A stretch of DNA of 64,000 bases from Mastigocoleus testarum BC008 (GTDB taxonomy: Bacteria; Cyanobacteriota; Cyanobacteriia; Cyanobacteriales; Nostocaceae), in NCBI RefSeq assembly GCF_001456025.1, contig NZ_LMTZ01000001.1:186001-250000 (forward strand), written 5' to 3'. Below, one piece after another: positions 45,860 through 54,912 of this stretch; position 1 is the first letter of the stretch; the number at the start of each line of letters is the position of its first letter. The notes under the pieces were generated by a model, which saw nothing but the letters and a program-made list of their open reading frames with translations, was not told where the DNA came from and did not search any database. Both the position numbers and the translations under genes were made by a program.

Positions 45860-47452
45860 ATGTCAAAAGCGGTTCGCCCCCCATTATTTCTCACAATAGC
45901 GGCGGTGGTGGTGGCGACCGCCATCGCCCTACCCCTAGTCTATTTAACGATCCGCACGGCATTTATTGGTGGGGAAGATTTATGGGAGTTAATTACTCGC
46001 CCCCGCAATTTAATGATTCTGGTCAATAGTGTCACCATGATGGCGATTGTGGCATTATTATCTGCAATTATTTCGATACCTTTGGCATTTTTAACGGTAC
46101 GGACAGACTTACCTGCTCGGCGGTTTTGGTTAATAATGACAACATTACCATTAGCTGTTCCTAGCTATGTGGGTAGTTTTGCCTTGATTGCTGCTTTTGC
46201 ACCCCGGGGAAGTTTTCTGCAGTTATTACTACAACCTTTTGGTGTAGAAGAATTGCCTTCTATATATGGTTGGCCGGGGACAATGTTAGCATTAACTTTG
46301 TTTACCTACCCATACATGTTACTGAGCATACGTTCTGCTTTGCAAGGTTTAGACCCTTCATTGGAAGAAGCTGCTCGTAGTATGGGTTATAACAGCAGAC
46401 AAGCTTTCTTCCGAGTAATATTACCGCAACTAAACCCATCTTTAATTGCTGGGGGGTTATTAGTTGCTTTATATGCTTTGCGAGACTTTGGGACGCCATC
46501 CCTAATGCAGTTTGATACTTTTACACAAGCGATTTTTGTCCAGTACCAAGCCAGTTTTGACCGTGACTCAGCAGCAGCTTTATCTTTAGTATTGGTTGCA
46601 ATTGTATTATTTATGTTGTGGCTGGAAAATCGCACCCGTTCCCGTGCAGGTTACTACACCCGGGGTTCAGCATCTTTGCGTCCAGCGAAAATGGTTAAAC
46701 TGGGAAAATGGAAATTACCAGCCCTGATTTTTTGTGGAATCATAACTTTTTTGGGCGTATTACTACCTATAATTATCACTGCATTTTGGTTGATTCAGGG
46801 ATTAAGCACAAATTATGAATTTATCGATCTGCTTTCACCAGCCCTAAATTCAATTACTGCAGCAGGACTAGCTGCAATTATTACCACACTGTTTGCTCTA
46901 CCAATTGCCATACTGTCAATACGCTTTCCCTCAAAAGTTATCGCCATTATTGAACGTTCTACCTATGTATCTTTTGGGGTCCCTGGCATTGTAGTTGCCT
47001 TGTCTTTGGTGTTTTTCGGTGCTAATTACTTGCCCATACTGTACCAAACCTTACCAATGTTGCTCTTCGCTTACTTGGTGTTGTTTTTGCAACAATCAGT
47101 GGGAGGAGTACGTACTTCCTTGTTGCAAGTAAATCCCCAAGTAGAAGAAGCAGCACGTAGTTTGGGAAATTCACCTTTGCAAACTTTGAAAAAAGTTACG
47201 ATTCCCCTAGTTAGCCCAGGTATTTTAAGTGGTGCAGTATTGGTCTTTTTAACTGCAATGAAAGAACTACCTGCAACCATGCTATTAGCACCAATAGGTT
47301 TTGATACCCTAGCAATGGAAATTTGGAAAGCTACGGAAAATGTTGACTTTGCTGATGCTGCTGCTGGATCCCTAACAATATTATTGGTATCAATGATTTC
47401 GACTTTCGTTGTCCTATCTCAAGAGAAAGTCAAAAGTAAAGCAAAGGTGTAA
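45860..47452 (+). CDS. futB: Fe(III) ABC transporter permease
   Basis: A 530-residue fused permease with two six-helix BPD_transp_1 halves. Each half has the cytoplasmic EAA loop contacting the ATPase: LEEAARSMGYNSRQAF in the first and VEEAARSLGNSPLQTL in the second. It starts immediately after the TAA of the upstream binding-protein gene with no spacer, so translation is probably coupled. Works with the ATPase encoded 91 bp downstream to import ferric iron across the plasma membrane. Confidence 0.94.
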   Translation: MSKAVRPPLFLTIAAVVVATAIALPLVYLTIRTAFIGGEDLWELITRPRNLMILVNSVTMMAIVALLSAIISIPLAFLTVRTDLPARRFWLIMTTLPLAVPSYVGSFALIAAFAPRGSFLQLLLQPFGVEELPSIYGWPGTMLALTLFTYPYMLLSIRSALQGLDPSLEEAARSMGYNSRQAFFRVILPQLNPSLIAGGLLVALYALRDFGTPSLMQFDTFTQAIFVQYQASFDRDSAAALSLVLVAIVLFMLWLENRTRSRAGYYTRGSASLRPAKMVKLGKWKLPALIFCGIITFLGVLLPIIITAFWLIQGLSTNYEFIDLLSPALNSITAAGLAAIITTLFALPIAILSIRFPSKVIAIIERSTYVSFGVPGIVVALSLVFFGANYLPILYQTLPMLLFAYLVLFLQQSVGGVRTSLLQVNPQVEEAARSLGNSPLQTLKKVTIPLVSPGILSGAVLVFLTAMKELPATMLLAPIGFDTLAMEIWKATENVDFADAAAGSLTILLVSMISTFVVLSQEKVKSKAKV

Positions 47453-47543
47453 AACTATCTTGGAAATTATTATTTTGGAAGCAGAAAATAAGGAATTTCA
47501 ATTTTTATTCTACTCCCCAATCTTTAGTTCCTAATCGCCAATC

Positions 47544-48599
47544 ATGGAAAAAGTAATTCTAGAGTTAAAAAATATAACCAAAAGATTTTCTGAAAATCCG
47601 ATCCCTGCTGTTAATGATGTATCTTTAACATTGCAACAGGGCGATATTTTAGCACTGCTAGGTCCTTCTGGTTGTGGTAAAACAACATTATTGCGAATGA
47701 TTGGTGGTTTTGAGGAAGCATCCCAAGACGGAACAATAGAAATTGACGGACAAATAGTTTGCAGTTCTGATACTTGGATTGCGCCAGAAAAACGCGATAT
47801 CGGGATCGTTTTTCAAGATTATGCACTTTTTCCCCATCTGACTGTTGCTCAAAATGTTGCTTTTGGTTTGAAAAATCTCAATAAGGAGCAAGTACAAAAG
47901 CGAGTGACGGAAGTTTTAGATTTAGTCAGCCTAAAAAACTTAGAGGAACGTTACCCCTACGAACTTTCTGGAGGACAACAGCAACGTGTAGCCCTTGCTC
48001 GGGCTTTAGCACCCCAACCAAAGCTGATGCTTTTGGATGAACCCTTATGTAATCTTGATATCCAAGTTAGATTAAGATTGCGACAAGAAATCCGGGACAT
48101 TCTTAAAGCTGCAGGAACTTCAGCAATTTTTGTCACTCACGATCAAGAAGAAGCTCTTGCAATTTCTGATGTTGTTGGCGTCATGCGTCAAGGAAACTTG
48201 GAACAACTTGGTACTCCGGAAGAAATTTATACATGTCCGGCATCACGATTTGTTGCAGAGTTCGTTACCCAAGCAAATTTTCTACCCGCTACCCGTAAAG
48301 GCGAACTTTGGGAAACAGAAATTGGTTCTTTTCCTGTAGAAAGAGGTCAAATCCAAGATTCTGTAGCAGACACAGGAGAATTAATGATTCGTCAAGAAGA
48401 TTTAATTTTGAAAGCAACCCCAGATGCTTCGGTAAATATTCGCAGTCGAAGATTTTTGGGACGGGAATACCGTTATTGCTTAGAAACTCTTTCTGGTAGA
48501 GAAATTCACGCGCGGACATTAACCCATACAGTTTTACCGGAAGGTGCATCGGTAGAACTTGCGATCGCGGATAATGCTGTACAAATATTTCCAGATTAG
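47544..48599 (+). CDS. futC: Fe(III) ABC transporter ATP-binding protein
   Basis: A 351-residue ATPase. Walker A GPSGCGKTT (about residues 39-47), Q-loop VFQDYALFP, signature LSGGQQQRVALARAL, Walker B LMLLDEPLCNLD and the switch histidine in FVTHDQEEAL are all present. The C-terminal 110 residues form a TOBE-like regulatory domain, as in FbpC/FutC. Last gene of the importer operon. A CysA- or PotA-type role is less likely given the neighbours. Confidence 0.93.
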   Translation: MEKVILELKNITKRFSENPIPAVNDVSLTLQQGDILALLGPSGCGKTTLLRMIGGFEEASQDGTIEIDGQIVCSSDTWIAPEKRDIGIVFQDYALFPHLTVAQNVAFGLKNLNKEQVQKRVTEVLDLVSLKNLEERYPYELSGGQQQRVALARALAPQPKLMLLDEPLCNLDIQVRLRLRQEIRDILKAAGTSAIFVTHDQEEALAISDVVGVMRQGNLEQLGTPEEIYTCPASRFVAEFVTQANFLPATRKGELWETEIGSFPVERGQIQDSVADTGELMIRQEDLILKATPDASVNIRSRRFLGREYRYCLETLSGREIHARTLTHTVLPEGASVELAIADNAVQIFPD

Positions 48600-48717
48600 A
48601 TTTCTCCAAATTACATTTTTGAGCTTCACATCCTCCCCATCCGTTTACTAAATTAATTCGGGTGGGGATATTAAAAAGCTTCTTCATTTGAGATTCGGCT
48701 TTAACCAGCAAATCATA

Positions 48718-48845
48718 ATACCAATTTGGAAAAATAATGAGACAGATAGATTTCTGTAGAGACGTTGCAGAGGCTAACGCCGACGCCGCAGGCTCTGCAA
48801 CGTCTCTACCGGAGAATCTGTTGCAATGATTTATCGAATTGGTAT
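48718..48845. repeat. MITE-like palindromic element, 128 bp
   Basis: Outer inverted repeats ATACCAATT (48718-48726) and AATTGGTAT (48837-48845) enclose a central perfect 17-bp hairpin: GTAGAGACGTTGCAGAG (48756-48772) and CTCTGCAACGTCTCTAC (48793-48809). No coding capacity. The size and nested palindromes fit a non-autonomous transposable element between futC and the CKX-like gene. Confidence 0.75.
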
Positions 48846-48939
48846 AACTTTCTTGAGCAGGTACACCAGAGTTATCATCGACAAATAAGTCACAATTCCT
48901 CTCATTATCAGTGCTGTACCAGAAAGATTCTTGTGTCAT

Positions 48940-50403
48940 TTATTGATTGAAAATTCCCTGACCAGGAGTCAGAATATTTTTGGGATCGAGGGATACTTTT
49001 TGCCGTCGAAATTTATTCCAGCTTCGAGCAAAGTGTTCTATCCAGTCTTGTGGGCTGAATGGAAATGCGCTAATGCGGTAGCTCTTACCTCCTTGGTCTC
49101 GTGCTTGTTCAAATAAGGAGCGATTGGCAGCCACCATTGCTTGAACAGTATTTGGATCATCGGATGGAGCAGTGCGAAGAATACTGAAAAGATAAATGAT
49201 CTCCTCAGACGGAACTTTAATAAAGGGACGGGTTAACTTACTGCGCAGAAATGGATACAACAAAATTGGTCCATTTACATCTGTGGATTTTAGATTTTGC
49301 AGCACTTGGTGAATATAAGATTCCACTTTTGAATTAGGAATGAAAAGATCTAGCCAAGGATGAGGAAACTGCCAAACACCACTTTCTTGTAAAGCAGCGA
49401 CAAGCGGTGCTAGGCGATTTTGCCAGTCGAAATAACTAAATTCATCAATAGTCGTTCCACCATCAGGACTCAAGCCATCTAGCAATGAATCGCTGGGAGC
49501 TTGGGGTGGGGTATAGTAACTGGCAGCCTCTAAGAGATAGGTCCAGCCTGTTGTAGATGAAGGGTTTGCAATTACTTGCCCTTCGAGATAGTTAAATCGA
49601 CCATCTGTGACAGCTTGATTTTGGTCTGCGATGTACTGTTGCAGACTTGTATAAGAAAGTTGATAAACTCTGGCATGGGTAGGAGCCCCAATTAGAGGTA
49701 GAGTTGTTTGGGTGATAATGCCAAATTGACCTAGACCTCCAATAAGTGAATTAAATAAACTAGGCTTTTTGTTTAGGGAAGATACAGTTGAAACACCTTT
49801 GCCAAGTATTGCTTGCACTTCTAATACGTTGTCGGCAAACAAACCAAACTTTTGTGTATGCCCTCCAATACCACCAACCTGTAAAAGCCCTCCTACAGAT
49901 AGTCCAAGGTAATCAGGAAACACCTTAGGAGTTAATCCTTGAGCTAAAGTTGCCTTCAAAAGATCCAGTATCAGTACACCTGGTTCCACAATGACTTGTG
50001 TGGAACTAATGTGATGAATCTTATTTAAGGTTTTGGAGTCAATGACCACACCAGCATCAACTTGAGCTTGACCATAAGTGGTGTGTCCTTGTCCTCGCAT
50101 TGCAACTTTGATTCCAAATCTGTTGGCGTAACGAATTATTTTTGCAATATCCCTTTTAGAACCTGGTTGTAATACCGCCATGGGGGTTTTTTTAATGATA
50201 TGACCGAAATCATCAGCTACAGCAGCTAAAGATTCAGGGTCGAGTAAAAGTTGACCATCTAAATTAGGAATGGTGATTGAACTGGTAGATTGGGCTTGTA
50301 CGTCAGTAATCCATAATTTCTCTACCGGGTCAAATGCTATGACACCAATAGTTGCCGTTGTTCCTATTAGTATGTCTCGACGCTTAATCCTTCCAGTATT
50401 CAT
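48940..50403 (-). CDS. Tat-exported FAD oxidoreductase, cytokinin-dehydrogenase-like
   Basis: A 487-residue flavoprotein. The leader has twin arginines (MNTGRIKRRDIL, residues 8-9), a hydrophobic run and a VQAQ cleavage region near residue 37. The FAD-binding PCMH domain shows AMRGQGHTTYGQAQ, where the histidine is in the position used for covalent flavin attachment in cytokinin dehydrogenases, and VGGLLQVGGIGG. The C-terminal SLDPKNILTPGQGIF matches the end of plant CKX proteins. Nostoc is known to carry an active CKX. Substrate here is not proven; a BBE-type or alditol oxidase is the alternative. No partner genes. Confidence 0.8.
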   Translation of the reverse strand: MNTGRIKRRDILIGTTATIGVIAFDPVEKLWITDVQAQSTSSITIPNLDGQLLLDPESLAAVADDFGHIIKKTPMAVLQPGSKRDIAKIIRYANRFGIKVAMRGQGHTTYGQAQVDAGVVIDSKTLNKIHHISSTQVIVEPGVLILDLLKATLAQGLTPKVFPDYLGLSVGGLLQVGGIGGHTQKFGLFADNVLEVQAILGKGVSTVSSLNKKPSLFNSLIGGLGQFGIITQTTLPLIGAPTHARVYQLSYTSLQQYIADQNQAVTDGRFNYLEGQVIANPSSTTGWTYLLEAASYYTPPQAPSDSLLDGLSPDGGTTIDEFSYFDWQNRLAPLVAALQESGVWQFPHPWLDLFIPNSKVESYIHQVLQNLKSTDVNGPILLYPFLRSKLTRPFIKVPSEEIIYLFSILRTAPSDDPNTVQAMVAANRSLFEQARDQGGKSYRISAFPFSPQDWIEHFARSWNKFRRQKVSLDPKNILTPGQGIFNQ

Positions 50404-50934
50404 GTTTAATAAAGTCTTAATACTAAAATAGTTTTAAAAAATTCCAACAAACAGGCGTGTAACTCGATCAAAAATCTGCCTGGATTGTAAATTTACCAAA
50501 TCTCCAATTTCAAGAATTTTCCATGTAACTTAATGAAAGAAATGAGGTAGTAATTTCCATGTAGTGAAACCTAAATATTAATTACTTAGTAAGTTGGTAA
50601 TTTGAAAGAATGTACTTATGAATTTGCTAAACCTTGACTTCGATAAAATGCCACTAAGGATTGGAGCATTATGTGGTTTCATAATCGCTGTTGGAATTTT
50701 GTCAACCGGTCAAAATATTTTTGCAACATAAGCAAATACATTTTATACAAGCTTTTCAATAGATATCAGCTAAAAATGGATAAACTTCGACCGCAGCGCG
50801 TAGCGATCGCAGTTAATTTAATCATAATTATAGTTAATAAGTATATAAACTCATTTACATTTATTAATAAAAATTCGCTATACTCTGAAATGTAAATTAA
50901 CAAATTATGTTTTCTCCACTTTGGAGTCGCTATT
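50404..50934. other. Intergenic region, 531 bp
   Basis: Divergent promoter region between the CKX-like and hli genes. One HIP1 octamer near 50808. Small frames here (for example 50671-50895) have no protein-like features. Confidence 0.5.
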
Positions 50935-51111
50935 ATGCAAGATACAACCAAAACCGCAACTTCCGAACCCGGTAATAATGCTTGGCGTTGGGGCTTTACT
51001 CCCCAAGCTGAAACTTGGAATGGTCGTTTGGCAATGCTAGGCTTTTTAGCTGCTGCTTTGATTGAAGTATTCTCTGGTCAAGGTTTTCTCCACTTCTGGG
51101 GTATTCTGTAA
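50935..51111 (+). CDS. hli: High-light-inducible protein (one-helix CAB/ELIP/HLIP family)
   Basis: A 58-residue protein from an ATG with TTGGAG about nine bases upstream. [20 protein letters not shown] carries the chlorophyll-binding ETWNGRLAM helix of the Hli/Scp family, followed by [20 protein letters not shown]. Hli proteins bind chlorophyll and carotenoid in thylakoids and protect newly made chlorophyll proteins and photosystems under light or nutrient stress, including iron stress. It is monocistronic with a hairpin 43 bp after the stop codon. Confidence 0.95.
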   Translation: MQDTTKTATSEPGNNAWRWGFTPQAETWNGRLAMLGFLAAALIEVFSGQGFLHFWGIL

Positions 51112-51153
51112 GTCTTAATTTCTATAAGTCTTAACTCAGACAATATCAGACAG

Positions 51154-51194
51154 TAGATGAAGGGTAGTGTTTAATTATAATTACCTTTCATCTA
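51154..51194 (+). terminator. Hairpin downstream of hli
   Basis: TAGATGAAGGGTA pairs with TACCTTTCATCTA with one mismatch around a 15-base loop. No long T run, but its position suggests the hli transcript end. Confidence 0.45.
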
Positions 51195-51363
51195 TTTACA
51201 AATATCCCTAAGAAGTTTAATTATTATTTTGCTACAAAATAACATAAGAAAGCACAACTTGTAGAATTGTTTTATAGATCGCTTTGATAGGCTTTTATTG
51301 CAAGGGTACTGAACACAGCAGTCAGTAAAAAACTCCATAGCAAAGCTTTCAAGAGTTCAACTG

Positions 51364-51540
51364 TCACCGACCACCAGAGGAAAGAGTACGAAGCGCCTGA
51401 ACTGCAGAAGAAACCGGATTAAATTCTACAAAGCCCTGAAGCCATTCTGGAAAACCTTCTTTTGGTACATAACCGATACTCAAGAAAGTAAGAAGCAGCA
51501 ACCAAGGAATCATCACATCTTGAATCGCCTCTGCAGTTAT
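51364..51540 (-). pseudogene. 3' remnant of an ABC-2 type permease gene
   Basis: On the minus strand the frame reads VMIPWLLLLTFLSIGYVPKE, then FPEWLQGFVEFNPVSSAVQALRTLSSGG and a stop. This is the conserved C-terminal part of daunorubicin-resistance/DrrB-like ABC-2 permeases. Only about 58 codons remain; no start and no partner ATPase. A decayed or deleted exporter gene. Confidence 0.75.
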
Positions 51541-51767
51541 TGCGTACTGTAGGTATTACTTTTAAGCGCGAAGCGCAGGCTACGCCAACAAAAATCAAAT
51601 ATGAGTCCTATATGTTGTCAATAAAAGATTGTGAATAAATATCTTTATTATAGGAATTAGTTTTTTATTTTGTTGCAACTATTGAAGAGTCTAAAATTAT
51701 TATCGTCAGAAATTCCTATTAATAATTTGATAACTTCAATCATCTTTATGTTACCTTAAACAAATAA

Positions 51768-51925
51768 TGTTGGTTCTAATGGAAATTAGCCATTAGAGGT
51801 AACGGGGAAAGTTTGGTGTAATTCCAACACTGTCCCGCAGCTGTGATGAGGTCAGTTAAATGAAATCTTGTTTCATTTAATCTCTAGATCAAAATCTCTG
51901 AGTCAGAATGCCCGCCAACAAAAAC
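51768..51925 (+). promoter_or_regulatory. Cobalamin (AdoCbl) riboswitch
   Basis: The conserved core is visible in order: GGGGAAAGTTTGGTG (51804 on), ACACTGTCCCGCAGCTGTGA (51828 on) and the B12-box-like GAGTCAGAATGCCCGCC (51900-51915). A hairpin TTAAATGAAAT/ATTTCATTTAA region lies between them. It ends about 40 bp before the DUF1636 gene, which is therefore likely to be repressed by cobalamin. Confidence 0.92.
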
Positions 51926-51954
51926 ATAACTTAGCTACAGTCTACGAGGTATAG

Positions 51955-52380
51955 ATGGAAGCCCAACATACTATGTTTGTCTGCACCACCTGCGCCAGTG
52001 TATGGGAAGATGGAAAACGCATCGGTGAAAGTGGTGGCGAAAAATTATTTCAGCAATTGCAACGAGAACATCAAAACTGGGAACTAAAAGGAAGCTTTGC
52101 GATCGCACCAGTTAAATGCATGAGTGCATGTAACCGCTCCTGTACAATTTCTTTTGCTTTTCCAGGGAAGTCAACATATCTTTTCGGTGACCTTTCCTCT
52201 GAGCTATCAGAACAAGAAGTTGCAGGAGTGTTTGAATGTGCTAGCAAATATTACGCTCATACAGAAGGTTTGTTACCTTGGGCACAGAGGTCTGAACCTC
52301 TTAAGAAAGGTATTTTAGCAAAAATTCCAGCGCCAGTAGTAACAGCGGTCGAGGAAGCTGAAATGAGCGTAACAGCATAA
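51955..52380 (+). CDS. DUF1636 putative metal-binding protein under a cobalamin riboswitch
   Basis: A 141-residue soluble protein. FVCTTCASVW near residue 9 and VKCMSACNRSCTISF near residue 54 provide five or six cysteines in the pattern of DUF1636 (COG5469), thought to bind metal or an iron-sulfur centre. A GAGG site lies nine bases before the ATG. The riboswitch directly upstream ties it to cobalamin or cobalt metabolism; a role in cobalt delivery or in B12-independent replacement is inference. Confidence 0.88.
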   Translation: MEAQHTMFVCTTCASVWEDGKRIGESGGEKLFQQLQREHQNWELKGSFAIAPVKCMSACNRSCTISFAFPGKSTYLFGDLSSELSEQEVAGVFECASKYYAHTEGLLPWAQRSEPLKKGILAKIPAPVVTAVEEAEMSVTA

Positions 52381-52527
52381 TTTATTTTTGATTTATTCTG
52401 CCGGTTCGTAGTTACGCTCTAGTGCTCTAGGGTAAATCCTAAGTAAATGAGTACTGTCTACCCTAGAGATAGTTGCAGCTGTTAACTGCATATGAAAAGC
52501 TGATAGCAGCTATGAACCGAATCTGAA

Positions 52528-53064
52528 ATGAATATTCCCCGAATAGAAACCAAACGATTAATATTGCGCGGTTTTCAAGAAAAAGATCTCGATCCATACA
52601 CCGAGATGTGCAATGACTCCGATGTGATGCGTTATATCGGTACAGGAATAACTCTATCTCGAGCGGAAGCTTGGCGCAATATGGCAATGATTATTGGTCA
52701 TTGGTACCTACGGGGTTATGGTTTGTGGGCTGTAGAAGAACGTCAAACCGGAGAAATGATCGGTAGGATTGGTTGTTGGAATCCCGAAGGCTGGGTTGAT
52801 TTTGAAGTTGGTTGGATGCTACGTAAAGCTTATTGGGGTAAAGGTTTTGCCACAGAAGCCGCTCGAGTTGTAATGGACTATGCTTTTACAAGTTTGCATC
52901 AGCCTCGAGTTATCAGTTTAATTCTTCCTGAAAATCTGGCTTCTCAACGCTTAGCTCTAAGACTAGGGGAAAAATTGGAAGGAAACACAGAAATATTAGG
53001 CAATAAAGTCAGAATTTACGGAATTTCCCGAGAAAAATGGCAAGCGATTAAAAGTAAGAATTAA
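52528..53064 (+). CDS. GNAT family N-acetyltransferase (RimJ/RimL-like)
   Basis: A 178-residue acetyltransferase. It opens IPRIETKRLILRGFQEKDLD, typical of Acetyltransf_3 proteins, and has the acetyl-CoA loop region GWMLRKAYWGKGFATEAARV and ENLASQRLALRLG near the C-terminus. It would transfer acetyl from acetyl-CoA to an amine, perhaps a protein N-terminus or small molecule. No partner gene; a hairpin follows at 53130-53154. Confidence 0.9.
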   Translation: MNIPRIETKRLILRGFQEKDLDPYTEMCNDSDVMRYIGTGITLSRAEAWRNMAMIIGHWYLRGYGLWAVEERQTGEMIGRIGCWNPEGWVDFEVGWMLRKAYWGKGFATEAARVVMDYAFTSLHQPRVISLILPENLASQRLALRLGEKLEGNTEILGNKVRIYGISREKWQAIKSKN

Positions 53065-53092
53065 GAAGTAAGAATTAAGAAGTAAGAATTCA
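53053..53092. repeat. Short tandem repeat at the end of the GNAT gene
   Basis: AAGTAAGAATTAAG-type units are repeated about two and a half times across the GNAT stop codon. Confidence 0.6.
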
Positions 53093-53129
53093 AAAGTCAA
53101 AAATCTTTCTTCTCTTGATATCTCATGAG

Positions 53130-53160
53130 AACCCAGTCTCTGGAGTTCTGGGTTTATTTC
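53130..53160. terminator. Terminator hairpin between convergent genes
   Basis: AACCCAG and CTGGGTT form a 7-bp stem followed by TATTTC. It lies between the convergent GNAT and pterin dehydratase genes. Confidence 0.55.
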
Positions 53161-53176
53161 TTCGATCAACAATCAA

Positions 53177-53212
53177 TGACCAATTACCAATTACCAATTA
53201 CCAATGACTATT
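53177..53212. repeat. Heptamer tandem repeat (CCAATTA)n
   Basis: Four tandem CCAATTA/CCAATGA units, the same heptamer as at 15430-15460. Confidence 0.75.
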
Positions 53213-53558
53213 TAACCAATTGTTCAGAAATTTTATCTGTTTTTGCAGCCATCACAAAATCATTTTGATGGAGACCACCAATATCATGGGTCCACCAAGT
53301 TACTGTGACTTTACCCCACTCAGTCAGTAAAGCTGGGTGATGTCCTTGATTTTCTGCTTCCTCACCAACTTTTTGAGTAAAAGCCAAAGCTTTCATAAAA
53401 TTAGAAAACTTATAGCACTTTTCTAAACGTTTTTCTCCATCTTGTTCTTTTATTTCCCAATCTGTTACTTGTGCTTGATATTGTTTTATTTCTTCGTCAT
53501 TTAACTTGGAACTATTTCCCGAACAAGCAACACATTTTTGTTGTGAGAGATCTGCCAT
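53208..53558 (-). CDS. Pterin-4a-carbinolamine dehydratase
   Basis: A 116-residue enzyme that dehydrates 4a-hydroxytetrahydropterin. GEEAENQGHHPALLTEWGKV contains the catalytic histidine pair and WTHDIGGLHQNDF the third histidine region. The N-terminal CVACSG is a cysteine-bearing extension frequent in cyanobacterial and plastid members. Probable roles are pterin recycling or a carboxysome-related function seen in some cyanobacteria; no neighbours support either. Confidence 0.92.
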   Translation of the reverse strand: MADLSQQKCVACSGNSSKLNDEEIKQYQAQVTDWEIKEQDGEKRLEKCYKFSNFMKALAFTQKVGEEAENQGHHPALLTEWGKVTVTWWTHDIGGLHQNDFVMAAKTDKISEQLVK

Positions 53559-53934
53559 TGTTTTAACCTCGATTTACTACCTAGTGAGATTGGGTATCTC
53601 ACTTTGAGAATTTATACTTTTACGATTGATTCTGCAATCTCTCTGTAGTCACAAATTAGCGACTGCTTACCAGTAAGAAGGGATAAAATATTTGTCAGCT
53701 TTCGGTTCAGAAGCCAAAAAAATTATCCATAAAAATGGATAATTAATCTTACGGTTATAGGATTTGATTTACTTATAATCTAGCTATAAGTTTATCAACT
53801 ATATTTTTATATTCCATTTGTTCGCGTGCGTAATCGTTTTTTAAAGCAATGAATTTTATAAAGTTGTGATAGCACCTACGGATATTATCCTGTGCTACAA
53901 AATTGGAATACTTCCCTTTACTCCCAAGAAAATA
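53559..53934. other. Intergenic region, 376 bp
   Basis: Promoter of the pterin dehydratase gene and downstream DNA of the sucrase/ferredoxin-like gene; nothing else recognised. Confidence 0.4.
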
Positions 53935-54912
53935 TTATGCAACACAAGTGGCTGATTGACTTGAAGTTAATGTTAGACTTGCGACGCTATATTTGGCACA
54001 AGTAATTTTTTCTGTTGCATTACAAGCGGCTTGTAAAGTTATACTTTTGAAATCATCTTTTACCAACTTTGCTTTAAAAGTATGTAGGGATTCATCTGGC
54101 TTTTCAAAACTTAGTCTAGCTTGGAAAATACAACCATCGGGACTTTCTTTTAAGATTTTAGCTTCAACTTTGTAATTGAACCAGTCCCACCCATGAACAA
54201 GCATTAATTCTCTTTCTAAAACTTGAATTGGTCTTGGCAAAAATCCCCAACCTCGATAAACTTTAATTAAATTTTCAATCTCGCCACTACGGGTCAAAAT
54301 AGATTGAAATGAATTTAAGTCAAGTTTGCCATAGTATCTACCATCGGGTAGATCTATCATAGTTGGTGCAAACCTATGTCCTCCAAAATGGCTTGATTTC
54401 CAAATTCTCACATTTTTCAAGCCCATTTCGGTAATTTTATTCGATGCATGGAAGTAAAATCGACCACCATACCTCGCACAACATTTGTCATGGCTACCAT
54501 GAGTACAAATGAGAAAATCTCGGGTGATATCCGTACTTACTTCATATCTGGAAGGTTTTCCCTTTAACCATTTTTTTATGGTTGTTGCCGCTTGCTCAAT
54601 ATTTTCTAATTTAAATTCTCGTTTGCTGTAACCGTTCCCTAAACCTTTATTACTTTCATAAATTAAAAGCGTAGTAGAATCTACTTTATGGGATATATTA
54701 TTAGCAATCAGCAAAAATCGAATTGGTAGTTCGGCTTTCTTACATTCTTTAACTAAAACACTTAAATTCTCAGGTACCCATTTAGAATGAAAAGCTGATG
54801 ACATCCAAGGCTGAGGACATTCAATCAAAATATAAGTTTGATTATTGGTTGCAGTTCCAATCAGTTCTTCTCCTTGTTTTCGTGAATTATCAGCACAAAA
54901 GAAATTGCTCAT
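53935..54912 (-). CDS. Sucrase/ferredoxin-like family protein
   Basis: A 325-residue protein of the Suc_Fer-like family with a thioredoxin-like ferredoxin fold. The signature LICTHGSHDKCCARYG near residue 135 and SSHFGGHRFAPTMIDLPDG near residue 175 contain the cysteines and histidines expected to bind a [2Fe-2S] cluster. The N-terminal FFCADNSRKQGEELIGTA is also characteristic. Function is unknown; the sucrase name is historical. The C-terminal 120 residues form a second domain. Monocistronic. Confidence 0.88.
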   Translation of the reverse strand: MSNFFCADNSRKQGEELIGTATNNQTYILIECPQPWMSSAFHSKWVPENLSVLVKECKKAELPIRFLLIANNISHKVDSTTLLIYESNKGLGNGYSKREFKLENIEQAATTIKKWLKGKPSRYEVSTDITRDFLICTHGSHDKCCARYGGRFYFHASNKITEMGLKNVRIWKSSHFGGHRFAPTMIDLPDGRYYGKLDLNSFQSILTRSGEIENLIKVYRGWGFLPRPIQVLERELMLVHGWDWFNYKVEAKILKESPDGCIFQARLSFEKPDESLHTFKAKLVKDDFKSITLQAACNATEKITCAKYSVASLTLTSSQSATCVA

